NCBI GenBank assembly: GCA_035294465.1
Contig: DATGKW010000226.1
Span: 1-12,728 of the forward strand
DNA from: Paraktedonobacter sp035294465
Lineage (GTDB): Bacteria > Chloroflexota > Ktedonobacteria > Ktedonobacterales > Ktedonobacteraceae
Length of the DNA: 12,728 nt
Direction of reading: 5' to 3'
Shown in pieces: positions 6,679-12,728 of the stretch (position 1 is its first letter; every line of letters starts with the position of its first letter). The notes below the pieces were generated by a model, which saw only the letters and a list, made by a program, of their open reading frames with translations, ran no database searches and had not been told where the DNA came from. Both the position numbers and the translations under genes were made by a program.

Positions 6679-8787
6679 ATGGAGGGCCTTCAGCGAAAGT
6701 CTATGCAGCAACCAGCTTATTTCACCTTTGGGATCGTGGCCGGAAAACCTCCCTCGCTTGATTCGCGAACGACCATTCCACGCAGCGAGGAGGTCAGCGC
6801 CATCATCGACCTCGTGAACGAACCGCAAACGCGCACAGTGCTGATTACGGGGACTTCGGGAGCCGGCAAATCGACGCTGGCCGCGCTGGTTTTCGCTCAA
6901 TTTCAGAGTCAAATGCTGGCGGGTTTGCCCGGCTTTCGCCACTGTCTCTGGCTGCGTCCCGGACCACGCGCCGTCTGGCCTGATCTCATACGCGCCATAC
7001 TCAATGAACTTCAGGCTCCCGAACAACAGAGCGTGAATCTATCACAGCAGGTAAACGTGCAGGTATTGTATGAGACACTGCGCAGGCCCGGAGCAGCAGC
7101 CCTGATCGTGCTGGATCAATGCGAGGAGCTGTTTAATCATGCCATCGAAGCTCAGAATCAGGCTGCCCCATACGCGGTTGGAATCGGGCTGAGCAATGCC
7201 GTGCACTTTCTGGAAATGCTTCAACAAGACCTGGGAGAGAGCCGTATCCTGCTCACGTGCCCTAAGTCCCCCTTTGGCTCTGATTACCAGGTTCCAGGCG
7301 TGCGCGAATATGTGGTCAAGGGTATAACAAACGCGGAGTGTACACACTTGCTACAGCAGCAGGGCACGATGGGACAGCCGCAGGACCTTGCGGATCTCTG
7401 GCAACGCTGCTCAGGGCATATCTACTCGCTGCTCATGTTCAACACTCTGAAGAGTCTCAGTGGGCTTTCGTTGCATTACCTGCTAAGCTCGCCCATGTAT
7501 CAGATTCTCTGGGAAGGAAACGTCACACAGAATCTGGCAGAAGCGGTGGTTGGCTTTCTCAACCCTGTGCAACTGGCGCTGGTGCGCGCCCTCTGTTTAT
7601 TCAGAGAAGCGGCTCCTCTGGCCGGGGTGATCGAAATTGCAACCGGAGAAAGCGCGGGGCAGGTGCCTGGCTTCCAGTTATTTGAACAGGAAATGAGAAA
7701 TCTGGTGGCGCTGGATGTGATTGAGCAGATCGAGCGCTACGATGGAAAGCAAGGATATTTCCTGCATCCCGTTCTCGCTGGATACCTGCTCAGCCATTAT
7801 CTGGAAAACGAGCAGCGAAAGGCCAGCAGCTATCTCTCTGCCTCCTCGCTGGGGGTTGCAAACCAGCCAGCTCCCCTGAACGTCAACCAGGAAGCACGCC
7901 GGATCGCCCTGGCGGCAGGCCATATGCGCGTTGCCGCTTACTACAAGCGCGTTGCCCAGCAAGTTTGCCCACCCCGGCAGCAGCGCAATGGCCCTAATGA
8001 TGCGGCCCTCTGGCTGGCAATGCTGGAACATCTCTGCCTGGGTTGGCACTGGCAGGATGCCTATGATCAACTCTACGCGCTCGGCCTGGACGAAGATCTG
8101 CTGCGCTGGGAAATCTGGCACACGCTGATCAACCTGTACGAGATGATGCTGCCGCCGAGCGGCTCGCTCAACCGGCGCGACGAGGGGTTGGTGAATAGCG
8201 CGCTCGGTATGATTTATGGCAGGCTGGGCGAGTCCGAGCAGAGCCGTACGTATTTTACAAGCGCCCTGGCTATCCAGAGAGATATGGGTGACCGACAAAG
8301 CGAGGCTATTACGCTGACTAACCAGGGTGAATTTCTGCGCGCCCAGGGCGATACAGAACAGGCTCGCCAGAATTTCGAGCAGGCGCTCTCTCTCCTTCAG
8401 ACTCAGGCGAATCCCGAATTGGCCTGCGTACTCTCTCATAACATGGCCCTGCTGATGCAGCAACGGGGAGATTACCAGCAAAGTCAGCACTATTTTATGC
8501 AAGCGCTTCAACTGGTTCGGCAGAGCCAGGACAAAGAGCGCGAGGCTATGATCCTGACCAATCTAGGGCTGTTGCTCTGCGAACAGCAGCGCTACCAGGA
8601 GGGACTGGCCCTGCTGTTTCCCGCTCTCCAAGTACGTTCCACCAGACAGGATCAGGCCACCTACGCGTTGATTGCCTTTTTAAATAAGCTTGAGCAGAGA
8701 ATGGGCAATGAAGCCTTCGCGAGCCTGCGTCAGGAAGCCCAGACTGTTGGCAAACAGGAGCAGGTTTTGCGCGCCCTCACGCAGTAA
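6679..8787 (+). CDS. STAND-type P-loop ATPase with TPR repeats
   Basis: A 702-residue protein with a nucleotide-binding module and C-terminal protein-binding repeats. Walker A is GTSGAGKST (58-66) and Walker B is ALIVLDQCEELF (141-152). SRILLTCPKSPFG (188-200) sits where NB-ARC/STAND ATPases carry their sensor-1 Arg region. A helical, winged-helix-like section follows, and then about four tetratricopeptide repeats (about 504-660) with regular A-x-x-L-x-N-x-G and Y/F-x-x-A-L patterns. No transmembrane segment, catalytic effector or DNA-binding domain is evident. STAND proteins usually act as ligand- or partner-gated switches. Here the regulated output is not visible, and the protein could be a sensor that works through a partner. 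ATG 6679 has AGGAGA 8 bases upstream. It is transcribed away from the oxidase operon across a shared 229-base region, which hints at a regulatory link but does not prove one. Confidence 0.82.
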   Translation: MEGLQRKSMQQPAYFTFGIVAGKPPSLDSRTTIPRSEEVSAIIDLVNEPQTRTVLITGTSGAGKSTLAALVFAQFQSQMLAGLPGFRHCLWLRPGPRAVWPDLIRAILNELQAPEQQSVNLSQQVNVQVLYETLRRPGAAALIVLDQCEELFNHAIEAQNQAAPYAVGIGLSNAVHFLEMLQQDLGESRILLTCPKSPFGSDYQVPGVREYVVKGITNAECTHLLQQQGTMGQPQDLADLWQRCSGHIYSLLMFNTLKSLSGLSLHYLLSSPMYQILWEGNVTQNLAEAVVGFLNPVQLALVRALCLFREAAPLAGVIEIATGESAGQVPGFQLFEQEMRNLVALDVIEQIERYDGKQGYFLHPVLAGYLLSHYLENEQRKASSYLSASSLGVANQPAPLNVNQEARRIALAAGHMRVAAYYKRVAQQVCPPRQQRNGPNDAALWLAMLEHLCLGWHWQDAYDQLYALGLDEDLLRWEIWHTLINLYEMMLPPSGSLNRRDEGLVNSALGMIYGRLGESEQSRTYFTSALAIQRDMGDRQSEAITLTNQGEFLRAQGDTEQARQNFEQALSLLQTQANPELACVLSHNMALLMQQRGDYQQSQHYFMQALQLVRQSQDKEREAMILTNLGLLLCEQQRYQEGLALLFPALQVRSTRQDQATYALIAFLNKLEQRMGNEAFASLRQEAQTVGKQEQVLRALTQ

Positions 8788-8855
8788 TCCTCCAATCACC
8801 CTGTTAAGGTACAAAGCTGTCTGGGGAAATGCCGATCAAAATAGAGCCAACTGTA

Positions 8856-8864
8856 TGCTATAAT
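8856..8864 (+). promoter_or_regulatory. Extended -10 promoter of the spermidine-synthase-like gene
   Basis: TGC followed directly by consensus TATAAT gives a strong extended -10 element 78 bases before the ATG, with no good -35 box. The leader after it contains a small GC stem (CCGCC 8892-8896 with GGCGG 8905-8909). The gene therefore need not depend on read-through from the STAND ATPase gene. Confidence 0.55.
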
Positions 8865-8941
8865 ATTTTAACCAGGAGAGAGACCAGTAGCCCGCCTGCG
8901 GCACGGCGGCGAAAATAAAAGGAAAGTGTAATTACTATTCT

Positions 8942-11272
8942 ATGTCCACTTCCACCAGATCTGATTCCCCAAAGCTCAAAGATGATCCTGGAATGCCAGT
9001 TTCTCCATGCACAAACCGAGGTGGATGGCTAACTTTGCAGGTGTTTGTGGCGGGGGCTTGCTCGCTGGCGGTTGAAGTTTCGGCCTCCCGTTTGCTCGCG
9101 CCCTATTTTGGCGATACACTTTTTGTCTGGGCCAACTTAATCGGGCTGATTCTGCTCTACCTGACCATCGGGTATTACTTGGGCGGACGTATCGCGGACC
9201 GCTATCCGCGAGCCGGCGTATTCTATACCCTGACGATTATTGCGGCTCTCTTCATTGCCATCATTCCTTTTGTCTCGCATCCTGTGCTGTCGTGGGCGCA
9301 AGGCATTTTTGCCGGTAACTCACTGGGCGTTTTTTATGGTTCGCTGGTCTCAGTGCTCCTGCTTTTCGTCGTGCCCACAGTTCTGCTAGGATGTGTTTCA
9401 CCTTTTGCCATTCGCCTGCGCATCGAACAGGTTGGCAACTCTGGCAGCATCTCCGGCAGGCTCTACGCGATCTCGACGGTTGGCAGCCTGCTTGGCACCT
9501 TTCTGCCTGTTCTGCTGCTACTTCCAAACATCGGGACTGCTAAAACCTTCCTGACCTTCGCTCTGGTTCTCCTGCTTACCTCCCTTCTCGGCCTGCTTAT
9601 CTCAAGATCAGAGAAGCCAGCTTCTGGTGTGCAGCCGGCTCCTGCGGTCCTGCAACGCGTCTCTCTGCGTTCACAGCTTGCGGCCTATACGCTGCAAGAT
9701 TGGGTGCTGATCCTGCTGGTCTTTGTCGAGGGAGCCTGTTCGCTGGCGGTCGAGATCTCAGCCTCGCGCCTGCTCGCGCCTTACTTTGGCACCTCGCTCT
9801 TTATCTGGGCCAATGTGATCGGGTTGATTCTGATCTATCTGACTGTCGGCTATTTTCTGGGCGGGCGCATCGCGGACCGCTATCCCCGACCAGCGGTCCT
9901 CTATACGTTGACCATTATCGCGGCCTTTCTCATTGCACTCATTCCAATGATTGCGCGACCTATCATGGCCCTCTCGCAAAGCTCGTTTACTACCTACTCG
10001 GTCGGCACTTTCTACGGCTCGCTGCTAGGAACACTGCTGCTCTTCGCCATTCCAGTGATTCTGCTGAGCTGCGTCTCGCCCTTTGCCATTCGTTTGCAGG
10101 TCGAGCAGATCGCCAGTTCAGGCGGCATCGCAGGCAAGCTCTACGCCATCTCTACTGCGGGCAGCCTCGTGGGCACCTTTCTGGCCGCGCTGCTGCTGAT
10201 TCCTACAATCGGCACCTACCATACCTTTTTTACTCTGGCTCTGGCCCTCCTGCTCATCTCTATTCTTGGCTTGCTCGTTTCCGGCAACGCGGGCCTCAAC
10301 GGCGGAAGAAAACTGGCGCTGTGTACGCGGTTGCTTTCAATCCTGCTGCTGGTTCCCATGACCTGGTCTATCCTCTCCATTCGCGGGCCGATCAAGCCGG
10401 CGGATGGCAGCAACGGCGGAGGCACGCTGCTGGCTGAGAAAGAGTCGGCCTATAACTATATCCAGGTCGTGCAGGATGGCAACGAAACCCAGCTTATCCT
10501 CAACGAAGGCGTAGGAATCCATTCCATCTACGATCCGAACAATATTTTGACTGGAGGCCCGTGGGACTACTTCACCGTCGCACCTTTCTTCAACACCCCC
10601 CCTTTTACGCCGCAGCAAATTCGCAGTGTTTGCGTAATCGGCCTGGGCGCAGGAACCATTCCGCGCGAACTCACTGCCATGTACGGTCCAATCCCTATCG
10701 ATGGGGTTGAGCTGGATGGCGAAATCGTCAGCCTGGGACGGCAGTATTTTCATATGGACGAGCCAAACTTACATGTAATTGTGCAGGATGGACGCTATTA
10801 CCTGCAAACTACGCAGAAGAAGTATGACGAGATCGCCATCGACGCATATCAACAGCCGTATGTGCCGTTCCAGCTTACCACCGAGCAATTCTTTCAGCTT
10901 GTGCGCGCACATCTGACACCAACAGGCGTGGCCGTCATCAACGCCGGGCGCACGAACAGCGACTTCCGCCTGGTCGAAGCCCTGGCCCAGACCATGCATG
11001 CCGTTTTCCCTAACGTCTATATCATCGACACCGCCCGTTTTGAGAATAGCGTTATTATTGGTACGAATGCCAGGACTTCGCTGGACAACTTCCAGGTGAA
11101 CACCAGAGCCGTTAGAAACCCACTGGTCCAGGAAGTTGCGGCTGAGAGCATTCAATTCGGCAACATGCGCGAGGAGAAAATCAGCAAGGTGTATTTTACA
11201 GACGACCAGGCTCCCGTAGAGCAACTGATCGATTCGATTATCTTTGACGAGATACGTAATCCGGGAAGTTAA
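8942..11272 (+). CDS. Membrane-embedded spermidine-synthase-like protein with duplicated membrane module
   Basis: A 776-residue protein. Residues about 34-222 form a hydrophobic module of roughly six or seven helices. Residues about 260-448 repeat it at an exact offset of 226 residues without obvious gaps: GACSLAVE, SASRLLAPYFG, GGRIADRYPR, YTLTIIAA, CVSPFAIRL and LYAIST occur in both. One more helix (about 456-480) leads to a Rossmann-fold domain (about 499-740) like polyamine aminopropyltransferases, with VIGLGAGTIPRE (565-576), acidic VELD (589-592) and DGR (616-618). Known spermidine synthases have D-x-x-D-P at the position of D634-A-Y-Q637, so the catalytic base is missing and true spermidine synthesis is doubtful. 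Many bacteria have such membrane fusions of unknown substrate. The ATG at 8942 lacks a well-placed ribosome site (GGAAAG is about 16 bases away). An ATG at 8993 is an alternative start. Confidence 0.85.
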   Translation: MSTSTRSDSPKLKDDPGMPVSPCTNRGGWLTLQVFVAGACSLAVEVSASRLLAPYFGDTLFVWANLIGLILLYLTIGYYLGGRIADRYPRAGVFYTLTIIAALFIAIIPFVSHPVLSWAQGIFAGNSLGVFYGSLVSVLLLFVVPTVLLGCVSPFAIRLRIEQVGNSGSISGRLYAISTVGSLLGTFLPVLLLLPNIGTAKTFLTFALVLLLTSLLGLLISRSEKPASGVQPAPAVLQRVSLRSQLAAYTLQDWVLILLVFVEGACSLAVEISASRLLAPYFGTSLFIWANVIGLILIYLTVGYFLGGRIADRYPRPAVLYTLTIIAAFLIALIPMIARPIMALSQSSFTTYSVGTFYGSLLGTLLLFAIPVILLSCVSPFAIRLQVEQIASSGGIAGKLYAISTAGSLVGTFLAALLLIPTIGTYHTFFTLALALLLISILGLLVSGNAGLNGGRKLALCTRLLSILLLVPMTWSILSIRGPIKPADGSNGGGTLLAEKESAYNYIQVVQDGNETQLILNEGVGIHSIYDPNNILTGGPWDYFTVAPFFNTPPFTPQQIRSVCVIGLGAGTIPRELTAMYGPIPIDGVELDGEIVSLGRQYFHMDEPNLHVIVQDGRYYLQTTQKKYDEIAIDAYQQPYVPFQLTTEQFFQLVRAHLTPTGVAVINAGRTNSDFRLVEALAQTMHAVFPNVYIIDTARFENSVIIGTNARTSLDNFQVNTRAVRNPLVQEVAAESIQFGNMREEKISKVYFTDDQAPVEQLIDSIIFDEIRNPGS

Positions 11273-11280
11273 AACATGTG

Positions 11281-11467
11281 TCGAAAGGGAAGGCCAGGAT
11301 GTCGTAGAGAGGATTTCTGCATGAAGCAAGGTATCGCGCCCGGCCAGCACCTGTTCAATCACCTGGCGCTAACCTTCCCACAAAGAACTATAGTCAAAAT
11401 ACTGTTTGAGTGTTGATTCGAGCGACTCCAAGCGCAAACCCTCTTCCTCTACTCCTGTATCTATCAA
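11281..11467 (-). pseudogene. Decayed N-terminal fragment of a RecQ-type DNA helicase gene
   Basis: Read on the minus strand from 11467, one frame gives LKQYFDYSSLWEG, then a TAG stop at 11371-11369, then RQVIEQVLAGRDTL. RecQ helicases begin with the same pattern (a Y/F-F-G-Y core, a G-Q-x-x-x-I motif and L-x-G-R-D), and the TAG stands where the conserved Gln belongs, one C-to-T change from CAG. After GRDTL the frame breaks: the next frame reads M-Q, then K-S-S-L (11322-11308), as if the T-G-x-G of the Walker A motif had been lost. Homology then fades, and the convergent spermidine-synthase-like gene ends at 11272. No start codon or rest of the helicase is present, so this is a non-functional relic. 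The identification is by eye from motif order; no alignment was run. Confidence 0.6.
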
Positions 11468-11559
11468 CCTGGATTAAATCATATCATGTCTGACAAGCCA
11501 GTTTCCCGCTTCACAGAAATTCGGTGTGGTTTTCTTTCCGATTTTTGCCCTGCTTTGCG

Positions 11560-11565
11560 TATAGA
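11560..11565 (+). promoter_or_regulatory. Weak candidate -10 element before the orphan gene
   Basis: TATAGA lies about 70 bases before the ATG at 11635, preceded by TGCG rather than an exact TGn, with no clear -35 box. In the 362-base gap 11273-11634, the helicase relic fills 11281-11467. The rest, 11468-11634, shows nothing beyond this weak element and the ribosome site of the next gene. Confidence 0.22.
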
Positions 11566-11634
11566 GATAAGTAGAGCGAACAGCAGGTTCGCCGCAGAAG
11601 ATTTGGATAGTTGGTAAGAGAGGAAGATATCCCT

Positions 11635-12714
11635 ATGCAACCAATCTCAGCACATCACCCAGAGCCGGAAGATCATAGCGCAATCCTTCCGACGCGTCTG
11701 GAATGGCTCTGCGGACCAGAGCAAATCGAGCAAACCCTGCTCCTTCTGTACTATCTGAATAGTTGGAGGAGGGCCAACCAGCAGTTGCTCTACGCAGACC
11801 GCCAGGGGTTGTACGAGATACAGGCGCTCGTTCTGGAGCAAGCTACCAGAGTAGGAGCAGTGCAGGCAGCCATCTACGTGGATGGTACAGCGCGTTTTCC
11901 AGGCGAATTACTTTTAGAAAGTGCGGCCGAAAACGCGGCCAGAGGCGTACTTATTCACATCAAAGGATTGCGCGATCCCGATATCTGGCCGCCCTTCTGG
12001 CCAGATGGAGATCGCGTCTATCAACAGTATATTCGCCCTCTGTATAAGCGTATCACTGGCAAAGACTTCAAGCTCGTGACAGAGGCGGTAGACGTCGTGG
12101 AGATAGAGCAACTTCGTGAATATATGCAAGGACAACTGCATAAGCTGATCGAGCGAGCAAAGGCAACGCGCCAGCCTGTTCCTTTACAGCGCCTGGCCGA
12201 TCTCTGTATCACGCCCATCGATCTGCTTCATATACGAGACAACCGTATCTATTTCCTCGACGGCTACGAAACGTGGGGTGATCTCGACATCAGCGATCAG
12301 CGCAAGCTTGATCCAGAGGGCTATAGCGAAATAGCTTTCCAGTATCGCAGCCCAACGGCAGAATTCGTTTTTCACCTGCCATTCCGCTGGGCTGAGACCT
12401 TTGTGCCGGTCGAGTGTATCCGCGAGCTCCAGCTGACACCCGGCAGCAGACGGGAGCGGGGCGTTTTTCAGGGCAAGCCCATTGACGATGAGGAGAGCTT
12501 ACGCCATCCGGTCAGAGAGATTCTGCAAGATCTGGGAGTCGATATTGCTCGCATTTGCCCGCATAACCTGCAAGACAAAGAGGCTTACCTGGCCAGCCCT
12601 GCCATTCGCGACATTCTCTGGCCCACTCGCGGATACGATCACGAGGATTGGAATGAAGATCCCTGGGATGGAGTGAGTTTGCCGCCGAATACGCTGTACA
12701 GGCCATTGGCCTGA
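11635..12714 (+). CDS. Soluble protein of unknown function, 359 residues
   Basis: I do not recognise this protein. It has no signal peptide, membrane helix, P-loop or Cys/His metal cluster. Visible traits are a Trp/Pro-rich segment DIWPPFWPDGD (116-126) leading into an aromatic helix with YQQYIRPLYKRI, and a basic, Gln-rich amphipathic helix around YMQGQLHKLIERAKATR. A Tyr/Asp-rich middle (IYFLDGYETWGDLDISD) follows. The C-terminus is strongly acidic and Trp-rich, with W329, W339 and W344 in WPTRGYDHEDWNEDPWDG. Codon use and composition look like those of its neighbours, and the frame is intact from ATG 11635 to the TGA at 12712-12714. The start is well supported: GAGAGGAAG ends 8 bases before it. 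A TTG at 11611 lies upstream of that ribosome site and is not used. It stands alone after the helicase relic, and no operon partner is visible. Confidence 0.75.
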   Translation: MQPISAHHPEPEDHSAILPTRLEWLCGPEQIEQTLLLLYYLNSWRRANQQLLYADRQGLYEIQALVLEQATRVGAVQAAIYVDGTARFPGELLLESAAENAARGVLIHIKGLRDPDIWPPFWPDGDRVYQQYIRPLYKRITGKDFKLVTEAVDVVEIEQLREYMQGQLHKLIERAKATRQPVPLQRLADLCITPIDLLHIRDNRIYFLDGYETWGDLDISDQRKLDPEGYSEIAFQYRSPTAEFVFHLPFRWAETFVPVECIRELQLTPGSRRERGVFQGKPIDDEESLRHPVREILQDLGVDIARICPHNLQDKEAYLASPAIRDILWPTRGYDHEDWNEDPWDGVSLPPNTLYRPLA

Positions 12715-12728
12715 TCGTTTTCCGGACG

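Noticed and set aside
6355..7026. Minus-strand open frame of 223 codons
   Set aside because: Overlaps both the coxB start and the STAND Walker A region in antisense and spans the divergent promoter region.
7678..8511. Minus-strand open frame of 277 codons
   Set aside because: Antisense to the TPR half of the STAND gene; no independent support.
8942..10300. Direct repeats at a 678-base spacing as a possible mobile element or assembly duplication
   Set aside because: The copies differ at many codons and form one continuous frame, so this is an old coding duplication.
10769..11362. Minus-strand open frame of 197 codons
   Set aside because: Mostly antisense to the spermidine-synthase-like gene. 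Only its first codons carry the RecQ remnant, which is annotated as a relic.
1..12728. tRNA, rRNA, CRISPR array, insertion sequence, phage attachment site
   Set aside because: Looked for cloverleaf-like stems, evenly spaced repeats, transposase motifs and terminal inverted repeats; none was convincing.

Overview
The window is bacterial chromosomal DNA of moderately high G+C content, judged by eye. The best guess for the host is Chloroflexota, class Ktedonobacteria or a relative. This rests on the type of cytochrome oxidase operon, a STAND ATPase with tetratricopeptide repeats, a kinase-regulator fusion and a large membrane-embedded spermidine-synthase homologue. It is inference; no rRNA or other marker gene is present.

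Left half, minus strand (about 6450 down to 1). This is an aerobic terminal oxidase operon in the order coxB, coxA, a small two-helix subunit, coxC. CoxB is a lipoprotein with a CuA centre and a fused cytochrome c domain, so the enzyme is caa3-type. CoxA keeps all heme and CuB ligands and the D- and K-channel residues. GC-rich hairpins lie between coxB and coxA and after coxA, and a perfect 26-bp palindrome follows the coxC stop. Downstream, with their own putative promoters, are a small zinc-ribbon protein with a C-terminal membrane anchor and a soluble fusion of PAS-like, histidine kinase, receiver and OmpR-type DNA-binding domains. The fusion runs off the left edge. Its receiver has alanine where the phosphoacceptor aspartate should be.

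Right half, plus strand (6679 to 12714). Divergent from the oxidase operon is a 702-residue STAND-type P-loop ATPase with C-terminal TPR repeats. Next comes a 776-residue membrane protein made of two tandem copies of one multi-helix module plus a spermidine-synthase-like domain that lacks the usual catalytic aspartate. A 362-base gap follows, holding a decayed minus-strand fragment of a RecQ-type helicase gene. Last is a 359-residue soluble protein that I do not recognise.

No tRNA, rRNA, CRISPR array, insertion sequence or prophage gene was seen. The oxidase genes form one functional unit. The kinase fusion and the STAND protein are plausible regulators by position only. The most unusual items are the kinase fusion with its degenerate receiver, the intragenic duplication in the spermidine-synthase homologue, and the RecQ relic.
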